From contig NZ_JAODLR010000009.1 in NCBI RefSeq assembly GCF_025960875.1, positions 107,509-171,508 on the forward strand: DNA of 64,000 nucleotides, in the 5' to 3' direction. A model generated the notes under the pieces. It searched no databases. It saw nothing but the letters and a program-made list of their open reading frames with translations, and was not told the origin of the DNA. The stretch comes from Crystallibacter permensis. Lineage in GTDB: Bacteria > Actinomycetota > Actinomycetes > Actinomycetales > Micrococcaceae. A program made the position numbers and the translations under genes. This document shows, one piece after another, positions 55,580-63,475 of the stretch; the first letter of the stretch is position 1; each line of letters begins with the position of its first letter.

Positions 55580-56955
55580 GCGGCAACGCCCGTAATACCG
55601 GAGGTCGATTCGATCACGGTTTTCATCTTACGGTTCAGCGCCTCGTAGAACATGGAGAGCGGGAATTCATCATCCAGCACCTGGTCCGTCAGCTCGCGGG
55701 GCAGCCCGGACAGCGGCAGGGCGTCCGGTCCCTTGGCCCAGACCGACGCCGGGTGCGGCGTCAGCGTCTTGGTCAGCATCTCGTACGCGGCCAGCCAGTG
55801 CGCGGTCTTCGGGCGGTCGATCGAACGCCAGTACAACTCCTCGATCTGCTGTCCCAGAGCGACGACGACGTCCGCCACGTTGTCCCAGTCGATGCTCAGC
55901 TTGCCGTCGGTCCAGTGCAGCACATGGTGCTGGTGCAGCCAGGCAAAGAGCAGTTGGCCGCCGAGACCGTCATAGTTGCGCACCCGGTTGCCGGTGATGG
56001 CGAAGCGGAAGATCCGGTCGAAGATGACGGCGTACTGGACCAGACGGGCGTGCCGGCGGATTTCCTCGGACGCATGCAGGTCATTCTGGAGCCGCACGCA
56101 TTCCCGGAAAGCGGTCAGATCGCAGCGCAGTTCCTCCAGCGAGTAAAGGAAGTAGGGCATGCGCTGTTTGATCATGAACGGATCGAACGGCAGATCACCG
56201 CGCATATGCGTCCTGTCATGGATCAGGTCCCACATCACAAAGGTTTCTTCGGCCAACCGCTGGTCCGCGAGTAGATCGGCAGCCTCCTCGGGCAGCTGGA
56301 GCGACGTGATGTCCGCTGCGGCGCCGACAACCTTGCGGAAGCGGGCTGCCTCACGGTCGGCGAAGATGGCCCCCCAGGTGAAGGCAGGAGTTTCCCGCAC
56401 TGCCACCGTTTCCGGAAACAGGACGGCCGAATTGGTGTCGTATCCGGCCGTGAAATCCAGGAAACGGATGGGCACGAAGAGCTTGTTGGAGTAGTCGCCC
56501 GCCTCGAGGTCGGCGATGAAGTCCGGCCAGAGGACCTCCAGGAGCACGGCCTCCATCAGCCGGTCGGTGCTGCCGTTCTGGGTGTACATGGGGAAGACCA
56601 CCAGATGGACCAGCCCGTTGCTGCGCTGCTGCTGCGGCTGGAACGCCAGTAGCGAATCCAGGAAGTCCGGCACGCCGAACCCGGTTGCCGACCAGCGGCG
56701 GAAGTCCTGTTGGAGCAGACGCAGGTATTCGCCGTCGTGGTCGAACTTCGGCGCCAGCTCGGCGATGGCCGACACGATCGTCTCGGTGTGCGCGGTTGCC
56801 TCGGCGTGGTGCGCGGCATCCGGAATGGAACCGTCATGGACCTGCAGCGGACGGAGCCTGCTGGCGGCTGCCTTCAGCCGCAGCCAGGCCGGATGCAGTT
56901 CGGGCCGCATATCGTTGGAGTGCATGGTCTCGGTAGCGCTGATGGTGATGCTCAT
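55576..56955 (-). CDS. DUF6421 family protein
   Basis: 459-residue soluble protein of the DUF6421 family, without a known function. It is rich in conserved His, Asp and Arg motifs, among them DLIHDRTHMRGDLPFDPF (about 260-277) and WLHQHHVLHWTDGKL (about 350-365), which look like a metal or cofactor centre of an enzyme. ATG at 56955 has GGAAGGAAGG upstream. It opens a tightly coupled operon with an SDR oxidoreductase and threonine aldolase, which suggests a role in amino-acid or aldehyde metabolism; that is inference. Confidence 0.8.
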   Translation of the reverse strand: MSITISATETMHSNDMRPELHPAWLRLKAAASRLRPLQVHDGSIPDAAHHAEATAHTETIVSAIAELAPKFDHDGEYLRLLQQDFRRWSATGFGVPDFLDSLLAFQPQQQRSNGLVHLVVFPMYTQNGSTDRLMEAVLLEVLWPDFIADLEAGDYSNKLFVPIRFLDFTAGYDTNSAVLFPETVAVRETPAFTWGAIFADREAARFRKVVGAAADITSLQLPEEAADLLADQRLAEETFVMWDLIHDRTHMRGDLPFDPFMIKQRMPYFLYSLEELRCDLTAFRECVRLQNDLHASEEIRRHARLVQYAVIFDRIFRFAITGNRVRNYDGLGGQLLFAWLHQHHVLHWTDGKLSIDWDNVADVVVALGQQIEELYWRSIDRPKTAHWLAAYEMLTKTLTPHPASVWAKGPDALPLSGLPRELTDQVLDDEFPLSMFYEALNRKMKTVIESTSGITGVAA

Positions 56956-57110
56956 GGATGCCTTCCTTCCGGCAACGGTTCCCTAGCGAAACCGCTGAGG
57001 GGGACTTCTTGCTGTTTCCATGAGCGTAACAACCAAACAGTGTCACTTATGCGGAATCCCCCGACAGATTAGAAACTCTGGGGCTCGCGATAGGGCGGCG
57101 GCGGACATGA

Positions 57111-57140
57111 CGAAGCCCGGCTCATGCTGGCCGGGCTTCG
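57111..57140 (-). terminator. Hairpin terminator after msrB
   Basis: CGAAGCCCGGC at 57111-57121 and its reverse complement at 57130-57140 form a perfect 11-bp stem with an 8-base loop, about 43 bases past the msrB stop. On the minus strand TCATG follows, so no long U run is present. Confidence 0.6.
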
Positions 57141-57182
57141 GGTGTGGGAAGAGCTCAAGGAACTCCGCGGGATCAGCAGATC

Positions 57183-57641
57183 TCAGGGAGCCTCGTCCTG
57201 CTTGGGCTCCAGCTTCAGGGAGACGGAATTGATGCAGTAGCGCTGGTCGGTCGGCGTGCTGTAACCCTCGCCCTCAAAAACGTGGCCCAGGTGGGAGTTG
57301 CAGTTTGCGCAACGCACTTCGATCCGTTCCATCCCCAACGCCGAGTCCCGCAGGTAGCGGACCTTGCCTTCCGCCAGCGGGGCCCAGAACGAGGGCCAAC
57401 CGCAATGGGAATCAAACTTCTCCTGGCTGGTAAACAACTCCTCCCCACAAGCGCGGCAGCGGTAGACACCGGCGGTGTGCGAGTCCCAGTACTCACCGGT
57501 ATAAGGGCGTTCGGTGCCCGCCTGCCGCAGCACCTGGTACTCCTCGGGCGTCAGTTCGCGGCGCCATTCGTCCTCGGACTTTGCGACGGGAAACGTTTCT
57601 GGCGTGCTGTTCACTTCACTCATATCCTTTTCAACGCTCAC
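57183..57641 (-). CDS. msrB: Peptide-methionine (R)-S-oxide reductase MsrB
   Basis: 152-residue enzyme that repairs methionine-R-sulfoxide in oxidised proteins. Zinc is held by Cys62/Cys65 (CRAC) and Cys111/Cys114 (CANC); catalytic Cys136 lies in QRYCINSVSL, and HCGWPSFW is the family signature. GTG at 57641 overlaps the stop of the upstream unknown gene (GTGA); an ATG six codons later has too close a purine tract. A strong hairpin follows. Confidence 0.94.
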   Translation of the reverse strand: MSVEKDMSEVNSTPETFPVAKSEDEWRRELTPEEYQVLRQAGTERPYTGEYWDSHTAGVYRCRACGEELFTSQEKFDSHCGWPSFWAPLAEGKVRYLRDSALGMERIEVRCANCNSHLGHVFEGEGYSTPTDQRYCINSVSLKLEPKQDEAP

Positions 57642-58126
57642 GAGTCCCCAATGTATCCCGAACCGGAATACAGATGGAGCACAGGAATACCGAGTTTGTC
57701 CTGGGCGCGGTTGGCCCAGTCGGTATGGAACGTATCGGCAACGGCGTGCGGGGTAGTGATCACCACAGCGCGGTCGGCCGGATGGCGCTGGACGTATTCC
57801 ACCAGCGCGGAAACGCCGTCGTCGTCGACTATTTCCACCGTCCCCAGCAACCCCCTGCCCCGGAGCGCCAGGACGGAGAGGCGTTTGGCTTCCTCTGCTT
57901 CGGTTTTGGCCTCGTCGGGCGAGGGCTGTCCATGCAGCAGCTCGCGGAAGGCCTGGGCGACGTCGAGCAGACTCAGATTGTCCAGAAAATCCAGCACCAG
58001 ATTCCGTTTGGTGTCCTCGGGAATCAGCACGCTGAATTCGGTGCCCTCGGTTGCCAGCAATTCCAGATTTTGAAGATCCGCATCATTGAGCGGCTCTTCG
58101 GTGAGTACTACAATCGTTTCGCTCAT
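57638..58126 (-). CDS. Conserved hypothetical protein coupled to msrB
   Basis: 162-residue protein that I cannot name. It has an alternating strand/helix pattern (SETIVVLTEEPL, GTEFSVLIPED, ADRAVVITTPH, KLGIPVLHLYSGSGY) like the universal stress or HAD-like Rossmann folds, without an ATP-binding GxxGxxxxG motif. Its stop overlaps the msrB start, so it is translationally coupled to an oxidative repair enzyme. Involvement in stress response is a guess. Confidence 0.6.
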   Translation of the reverse strand: MSETIVVLTEEPLNDADLQNLELLATEGTEFSVLIPEDTKRNLVLDFLDNLSLLDVAQAFRELLHGQPSPDEAKTEAEEAKRLSVLALRGRGLLGTVEIVDDDGVSALVEYVQRHPADRAVVITTPHAVADTFHTDWANRAQDKLGIPVLHLYSGSGYIGDS

Positions 58127-58261
58127 GGCCCCAGCGTAACCAGCGGGCGCGCGGCAAACAATAACGGGCCCTCCCGGGGGCTTCCCGCGCCGTCAACTCC
58201 CTCCGGCTCGTGCACGGCAGGGCGTTACGCCGCGCGCCGCCGCGTGAGTAAGAATGGTGCC

Positions 58262-59557
58262 ATGGCTTTGTTCGACCGTCGGAAAACTCTGATCTCCGTC
58301 GCCGCGCCACCAGCCGAGGAAATTCGGCGGCAGTTGCCGTGGGTGCGCTGGATGGGCGTCGGCGCGATCGCCGGGGCAGGTCTTGGTTCACTGCTGGCCG
58401 GAGCCACCTCCGGGCTCGCCTCGTATTTCGCCCGCCAGGTTCTCACTCCGGTGCGCGAGCATGACCAGAATCTCGAGATCTACGCCGTGGTCGGCAGCAG
58501 CCAGCACCAGGAGGTCATTCTGCCGGCCACACCGGACACCACGGCGCCGGGCCTCTACAGCATTTATTTCGACGGCGGACGCGGCCAGGCGCGGATCGGC
58601 GCCATCACTTCCTACTCGCCGAAAGACGGAACAGTCCAGCGCACCGTGGAGCGTGTGTACAGCGGCGATCTGGCGGCGGCCCGCCGCGGCTGGTGGGGAG
58701 GCGCGGTCTACCCTGACCCTGCGGCCGCGGGTCTGGCGAACGAGGAAGTCCGCATCGCCGTCGAGGGCGGCCAGGCACCAGCGTGGCTGATCAGGGGAGA
58801 GGAGAACGCCCGGACCTGGGCCATCATGGTGCACGGCCGGGGCGCCACCCGGCAGGAAGGGCTTCGTGCCGCCCGCACCGCCCGCGGACTAGGTATGACC
58901 TCCCTGCTCATTTCCTATCGGAACGACGGCGAAGCCCCCGCCGCGCCGGACGGGCGTTACGGACTCGGGCTGACGGAGTGGCGGGACGTTGAAGCCGCTA
59001 TCACCTATGCCCTGGAACACGGAGCCGAAGAGATTGTGCTGTTCGGCTGGTCGATGGGCGGCGCCATTAGTCTGCAGGCGGCGGACCAATCCGTGCACCG
59101 CATCCGGATCAAGGCTCTCGTGCTGGACGGTCCGGTGATCAACTGGATCGACGTGCTGGCCTACCAGGCCAGGCTGAACCGGATCCCCGAGGCCGTGGGC
59201 CGTTTTTCGCAATGGCTCATCTCGAACCGCGCCGGCAGGTTGCTGACCGGGTTGGCTGCTCCACTGGATCTGAAGAAGATGAACTGGGTAGCCCGGTACG
59301 ACCAGCTCTCCGTGCCGACACTGATCCTGCACAGCCAGGACGACGAGTTCGTGCCCTATGGGCCGTCCGCGGAACTGGCGGACAAGAATCCTCGGCTGGT
59401 GACTTTCGAACCGTTCTCCGGTGCCAGCCACACCAAGGAATGGAACGTTGATCCCGAGCGCTGGGAGCGGGTGGTCACCGGCTGGCTGACCCATGTATTG
59501 AGCGCCCCTGTTCCCGGGGTCAAAGGGCCGGGTATGAACGGGGTGCAGCCGGACTGA
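58262..59557 (+). CDS. Membrane-anchored alpha/beta hydrolase
   Basis: 431-residue protein with one N-terminal hydrophobic anchor (about 32-55, VGAIAGAGLGSLLAGATSGL), a beta-rich middle part and a C-terminal alpha/beta hydrolase domain. Nucleophile Ser lies in LFGWSMGGAISL, the acid in HSQDDEFVPYG and the His in FSGASHTKEW; the oxyanion loop is MVHGRGATRQEG. Likely a serine esterase or peptidase facing the cell surface. ATG at 58262. The ybaK gene on the other strand ends at the next base, giving an immediate convergent junction. Confidence 0.85.
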   Translation: MALFDRRKTLISVAAPPAEEIRRQLPWVRWMGVGAIAGAGLGSLLAGATSGLASYFARQVLTPVREHDQNLEIYAVVGSSQHQEVILPATPDTTAPGLYSIYFDGGRGQARIGAITSYSPKDGTVQRTVERVYSGDLAAARRGWWGGAVYPDPAAAGLANEEVRIAVEGGQAPAWLIRGEENARTWAIMVHGRGATRQEGLRAARTARGLGMTSLLISYRNDGEAPAAPDGRYGLGLTEWRDVEAAITYALEHGAEEIVLFGWSMGGAISLQAADQSVHRIRIKALVLDGPVINWIDVLAYQARLNRIPEAVGRFSQWLISNRAGRLLTGLAAPLDLKKMNWVARYDQLSVPTLILHSQDDEFVPYGPSAELADKNPRLVTFEPFSGASHTKEWNVDPERWERVVTGWLTHVLSAPVPGVKGPGMNGVQPD

Positions 59558-60049
59558 TCAACCCGTACCGATAGCTGCCAGCCGCGCGCCGGTCAGGCGC
59601 ATCAGGTCCTGCGCTGCCAACTCAATGTCCAGTCCGCGGCGGCCGCCGGAAACCAGGATAGTGGGATAATCCATCGCGCTGGAATCAAGGATTGTCGGAC
59701 TGCAGTATCGCTGGCCCAGCGGGGAGATGCCGCCGAGCACGTAGCCGGTGCGGCGCTGGGCATCGAGCGGATCGGCCAGCACGGACTTCTTCGCCCCTAA
59801 GGAAGCTGCGAAGGATTTCAGATTGAGGTTTCCGGAGACTGGCACCACCGCCACAGCGAGGTTGCCGTCTGCTGTCACCATGAGGGTCTTGAAAATCCGT
59901 TCCGGAGCCAGACTGAGCTTGCGTGCTGCCTCAAGCCCAAAATCGGTCACAGCAGGATCATGGGCATACTTGTGCAGCGTGTGCGGAACCCCCGCCTGCT
60001 GCAACAGCAATGTGGCGGGGGTCCCGGTCGAAGCGGTGCGCTTTGCCAA
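59558..60049 (-). CDS. ybaK: Cys-tRNA(Pro)/Cys-tRNA(Cys) deacylase YbaK
   Basis: 163-residue trans-editing enzyme that removes cysteine from mischarged tRNA(Pro). Family traits: HKYAHDPAVTDFGLEAARKLSL, FKTLMVTADGNLAVAVVPV with the catalytic Lys, and GYVLGGISPLGQR. It is the last gene of a sulfurtransferase-SufE-YbaK unit (17-base gap after sufE). The link is through cysteine metabolism. Confidence 0.9.
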   Translation of the reverse strand: MAKRTASTGTPATLLLQQAGVPHTLHKYAHDPAVTDFGLEAARKLSLAPERIFKTLMVTADGNLAVAVVPVSGNLNLKSFAASLGAKKSVLADPLDAQRRTGYVLGGISPLGQRYCSPTILDSSAMDYPTILVSGGRRGLDIELAAQDLMRLTGARLAAIGTG

Positions 60050-60066
60050 TGGCGGATTCGGCGCGG

Positions 60067-60522
60067 TCAGACGGCTGCGCGAGCGTCCGTAATCTGGCGC
60101 TTGATCCGGGCGAGCATGGCGGACATGCCACGCAGCCGCAGCGGCGTAATGGCACGGGTCAACCCGAGCTGCTCCGGGACATCGTCCGGTACAGCGAGAA
60201 TCTCCGCAGCCGGCAAGCCGTTGAGCCCTTCATGCAGGACGCCGGCGAAACCGCGGGTGGTCGGGGCTTCCGGGGGCGCCGAGAAGTAGATCTCCACCGG
60301 TTCCTCCGGGCCGTCGCCGATCTCCAAGGTCAGGAACAGCGGGGACTGGCACTCAACGACCTGTTCAAGCAGCTCCGGCTGGCCGGCAAGATGCTCCGGA
60401 AGGTCCGGAAGCGATCGGGAGAATTCCAGCAGTAACTGCAGCCGCTCAGGCTCCTCCATCGCTTGGAAGTCATCGATGATTTCTGCCAGCTGTGCGGGGA
60501 TGTTTTGTGCGCTCACAGTCAC
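60067..60522 (-). CDS. sufE: SufE family sulfur acceptor protein
   Basis: 151-residue protein that accepts persulfide sulfur on a conserved Cys, here Cys58 in VVECQSPLFL, and passes it on. The fold is typical, with an ending PLRLRGMSAMLARIKRQI. No SufS gene is adjacent; instead the preceding gene, 24 bases away, is a rhodanese. The same pairing occurs in M. tuberculosis (sseA and Rv3284), where the two proteins work together, so a rhodanese-SufE relay is likely. Confidence 0.92.
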   Translation of the reverse strand: MTVSAQNIPAQLAEIIDDFQAMEEPERLQLLLEFSRSLPDLPEHLAGQPELLEQVVECQSPLFLTLEIGDGPEEPVEIYFSAPPEAPTTRGFAGVLHEGLNGLPAAEILAVPDDVPEQLGLTRAITPLRLRGMSAMLARIKRQITDARAAV

Positions 60523-60546
60523 CTATTCTACTCGTGCACGCGGCTC

Positions 60547-61455
60547 TCAACGCCTGGCGGCGGGCACCTCGCCGGGTTCGGCGCCCTTGACGATCGGAAC
60601 GCGGACCGCGTTGCCCCATTCGGTCCATGAACCGTCATAGTTGCGGACGTTTTCGAATCCGAGCAGGTGCTTGAGGACGAACCAGGTGTGGCTCGAACGC
60701 TCACCGATGCGGCAGTAGGCAATCACTTCATCGCCCTCGTTCAACCCGGCCTCGCCCTTGTAAATCGCTTCCAGCTCTTCGCGGTTCCGGAACGTTCCGT
60801 CAGCAGCGGCGGCGCGGGCCCAGGGGACGGAGGCGGCGCTGGGAATGTGGCCCCCGCGCAGCGTTCCCTCCTCGGGATAAGCGGGCATGGTGGTGCGTTC
60901 GCCGGAGTATTCTTCGGGCGAGCGGACATCGATCAACGGCTTCCCGAAGTGCTCGAAGACATCCGGCAGGAATGCGCGGATGGCCTCATCCCGACGTTCG
61001 ACGACAGGGTACTCGACCGCTGCAGGCTTCGGCGTCTCGGTAGTGAGCTCGCGCCCCTCCGCGATCCACTTGTCGCGCCCGCCGTCAAGCAGCCGCACAT
61101 CCTCGTGGCCGAAAAGCGTGAACACCCAGAGTGCATAGGCAGCCCACCAGTTGCTCTTATCTCCGTAAATCACCACGGTAGTCTCGCGGGTGATGCCCTT
61201 GGAACCGAGCAGCGCAGCGAATGCTTCGCCGTCAATGTAGTCGCGGGTCAACGCGTCATTCAGATCCGTATGCCAATCGATTTTTACTGCACCCGGAATA
61301 TGGCCGGTCTCGTAGAGGAGGATGTCCTCATTCGATTCGACGACAACCAGGGAATCCGCGTCCAGGTTGGCCGCCAGCCAATCGGTGGAAACGAGCCGTT
61401 CCGGGTGGGCATAGGCGGCAAACTTCTCGTTCTGTTCTGCGGCAACAACAGGCAT
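60547..61455 (-). CDS. sseA: Thiosulfate/3-mercaptopyruvate sulfurtransferase (rhodanese), SseA type
   Basis: 302-residue two-domain rhodanese. The C-terminal domain holds catalytic Cys248 in [12 protein letters not shown]; the N-terminal domain is non-catalytic, with Asp99 (YGDKSNWWA) where Cys would be. It transfers sulfane sulfur to thiophilic acceptors, probably the SufE product encoded 24 bases downstream. ATG at 61455 has AAAGG eight bases upstream, which decides the start against the open frame to 61578. Confidence 0.92.
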   Translation of the reverse strand: MPVVAAEQNEKFAAYAHPERLVSTDWLAANLDADSLVVVESNEDILLYETGHIPGAVKIDWHTDLNDALTRDYIDGEAFAALLGSKGITRETTVVIYGDKSNWWAAYALWVFTLFGHEDVRLLDGGRDKWIAEGRELTTETPKPAAVEYPVVERRDEAIRAFLPDVFEHFGKPLIDVRSPEEYSGERTTMPAYPEEGTLRGGHIPSAASVPWARAAAADGTFRNREELEAIYKGEAGLNEGDEVIAYCRIGERSSHTWFVLKHLLGFENVRNYDGSWTEWGNAVRVPIVKGAEPGEVPAARR

Positions 61456-61700
61456 AGCAAAACCTTTCCATTCGTCAGGGGTGGTCTCTGCCCAGCCTAA
61501 CCATAAGCACGAAGAAACAACCTTCGCGCCGGTCATCATCCGCCACAATGAGGGGAGTCCGTTGCAGCGGGACGACATCCGCCTGCTTCCTGGCAGTGGC
61601 CTCGGTCACGAATCTGCCGCGCCGTCGTCGGTAGCGTATCGTTTTTCTGGCGGCAATTCACCGCCACGCAGATTTTCAGGAAGGCTACGGTCAGTTAAAC

Positions 61701-62738
61701 GTGCCCCAGATTGAACAGCTTTCGCGCCGGACCCCCAAGGTGTCGGTCGACGACTTGTTGGAGGGATTCCATCCTTCGCCGCGCTTCGGCGAAGTCTCCT
61801 TCGACAGTTACCGTCCCGACCCGTCCCAGCCCTCGCAGTCCGCCGCGGTCAAAGCGTTACGGGATTTTGCCGCAGAGGTAGACCACCGGGGACCCAAAGG
61901 ACTGAAGAAACTTTTCGCCGCCAAGAAGCAGGCAGGCAAGGCCGGCATCTACCTCGACGGCGGCTTCGGTGTGGGAAAAACCCACCTGTTGGCTTCCCTC
62001 TGGCACGCGGTGGAGGGCCCCAAGGCCTTCGGCACCTTCGTCGAATATACAAATCTGGTGGGGGCGCTATCCTTCCGCAAGACAGTGGATGCGCTAAGCA
62101 GCTACCGGTTGGTTTGTATCGATGAATTCGAACTCGACGACCCGGGGGACACCGTGCTGATGTCCCGGCTGATGCGCGAGCTGGCCGACGCCGGCGTGAA
62201 GCTCGCAGCTACCTCCAACACGCTGCCCGGCTCCCTCGGCGAGGGACGCTTCGCCGCCGTCGATTTCCAACGCGAAATCCAGGTCCTGGCAGACCAGTTC
62301 AACGTAACCCGTATCGACGGCGAAGACTACCGCCACCGGGGACTGCCGGCTGCTCCGGATCCTTTGACTGATCTTGAACTCAAACGGCGGGTCTACAGCG
62401 ATTTCAAGGGCCAGGTGGTTGCGGCCGATGAGTTCTCGGATCTAGTCAGTCATCTCGAAGGCGTGCATCCGAGCCGGTACCGGCAGTTTATCGACGGCAT
62501 CGACGCGGTGGCGTGGCACAACGTGGCTACGATTACCGAACAATCGGTAGCCCTGCGCTTTGTCGTGCTTGCGGACCGGCTCTATGACAAGGACGTGCCG
62601 ATTATTGCCAGCGGCATGCCCTTCGACGAGCTTTTCACCCCTGAGATGATGTCCGGCGGCTACATGAAGAAGTACTACCGGGCTGTTTCCAGGCTGACAG
62701 CCCTGGCACGTGAAGGGTTGACTGGCGAGGAGTCCTGA
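61701..62738 (+). CDS. zapE: Cell division protein ZapE (AFG1-like ATPase)
   Basis: 345-residue AAA-type P-loop ATPase of the AFG1/ZapE family, which in E. coli associates with the Z-ring. Walker A DGGFGVGKTHLL at 86-97, Walker B LVCIDEFELDD, sensor ATSNTLPGSLGEGRF and C-terminal FDELFTPEMMSGGYMKKYYR are intact. GTG at 61701 has no close Shine-Dalgarno sequence (GGAAGG lies 17 bases upstream), so it may be weakly translated or leaderless. Divergent from sseA. Confidence 0.92.
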   Translation: MPQIEQLSRRTPKVSVDDLLEGFHPSPRFGEVSFDSYRPDPSQPSQSAAVKALRDFAAEVDHRGPKGLKKLFAAKKQAGKAGIYLDGGFGVGKTHLLASLWHAVEGPKAFGTFVEYTNLVGALSFRKTVDALSSYRLVCIDEFELDDPGDTVLMSRLMRELADAGVKLAATSNTLPGSLGEGRFAAVDFQREIQVLADQFNVTRIDGEDYRHRGLPAAPDPLTDLELKRRVYSDFKGQVVAADEFSDLVSHLEGVHPSRYRQFIDGIDAVAWHNVATITEQSVALRFVVLADRLYDKDVPIIASGMPFDELFTPEMMSGGYMKKYYRAVSRLTALAREGLTGEES

Positions 62739-62766
62739 GGCCCCAACGGCCCTGCCAAAACAGCAC

Positions 62767-62808
62767 AAAGGCGCTGGTGCTACCTCCCGGTAGGACCAGC
62801 GCCTTTTT
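62767..62808. terminator. Strong intrinsic terminator after zapE
   Basis: AAAGGCGCTGGT at 62767-62778 pairs perfectly with ACCAGCGCCTTT at 62795-62806, followed by TT. An inner TACC/GGTA pair extends the stem. It lies 28 bases past zapE and also just beyond the stop of the convergent antitoxin-like gene, whose transcripts would gain U residues from the AAA run. Best terminator of the window with that after sigA. Confidence 0.9.
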
Positions 62809-62826
62809 GGCGTGCTCTCAGCGAAG

Positions 62827-63078
62827 TTATGCCGAAGGGCTGCTCTCATCGGTTGCGGCACCGGGGGTATTTCCACCATCTGCCCTGTCGATGAGGTTCG
62901 CGGCTTTGGCCTGCAGACCATCTACCTGCCCGGAGTACTTGCCGTCGGTCTTGCTGTCGATGAAATCTCCAGCCTTGCCGACGCCGTCCTTGAGCTTGTC
63001 GGCATTGTCGCCGACCAGATGAGCGGCCTTGTCCTTAAGCTGTCCGGCCTTGCCTTTGAGCTCGTCAAATACAGACAC
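62827..63078 (-). CDS. MT0933-type antitoxin-like protein (Rv0909 family)
   Basis: 83-residue very hydrophilic, amphipathic helical protein starting SVFDELKGKAGQLKDKAAHLVGD, with the repeating K/D/G pattern of the MT0933_antitox family (M. tuberculosis Rv0909). The pattern also resembles CsbD-like stress proteins. I chose GTG at 63078, which leaves a normal five-base spacing from AGGGAGG; the GTG at 63084 overlaps that Shine-Dalgarno. No toxin-like gene is adjacent, so an antitoxin function is doubtful; a stress-related helper is possible. Confidence 0.75.
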   Translation of the reverse strand: MSVFDELKGKAGQLKDKAAHLVGDNADKLKDGVGKAGDFIDSKTDGKYSGQVDGLQAKAANLIDRADGGNTPGAATDESSPSA

Positions 63079-63475
63079 AGACACCTCCCTTCGCTCCTGG
63101 GAGCCGCATGCTCCCGCCTACTTCTATCGTAGGCCCGAGGCAGGCCGCGTCAATAGGTAGGCCTGGTAGGCCGGGCAGGCCCGTTACTGGTAGCCGCCAA
63201 GGAGAGACGTGTTAGTGTTCGTCTGGAAATTTTTGCCCGAGACCAAGGGCAAGGAACTCGAGGCTATGTAGCTTGGCCATGTAGGTCACCAAGGCGGCTT
63301 GTTTGGCTGCAGCGGCCAATCGTCGAATGGCCGGTTCCAGTCTTCCGTTGGGCCATGCTGCGGCCCGTCCGACAGTCTGGACTTTCTAGCCGCTTCGGAC
63401 ACGGCAGGAACCTGGGGCGATTCGGGCGGCGAAGGAACCTTGAGCGGCTTGGATTGTTCCGGTGTCGTGGCGGTA
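63079..63475. other. 397-bp region between the antitoxin-like gene and the HNH gene
   Basis: No intact gene is supported here. It holds five copies of AGGCC at irregular 9-17 base intervals between 63131 and 63181, the fragment of an MFS transporter at 63212-63271, and the 3' flank of the HNH gene. An open minus-strand frame at 63264-63698 has only Pro/Arg-rich shadow composition. Together with the fragment this looks like a decayed segment. Confidence 0.55.
63212..63271 (+). pseudogene. 3' remnant of an MFS sugar-porter-type transporter
   Basis: A 19-codon tail LVFVWKFLPETKGKELEAM ends in TAG at 63269. The FLPETKGKxLEE motif is the hallmark at the end of the last helix of sugar-porter MFS proteins. 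In the same frame a stop codon lies at 63191, only seven codons upstream of the tail, so the rest of the gene is missing. This is a deletion remnant, not a functional gene. Confidence 0.65.

Noticed and set aside
63131..63181. Repeated AGGCC units as a possible repeat array or CRISPR remnant
   Set aside because: Units are only five bases with irregular spacing of 9-17 bases; no spacers or direct repeats of adequate length.
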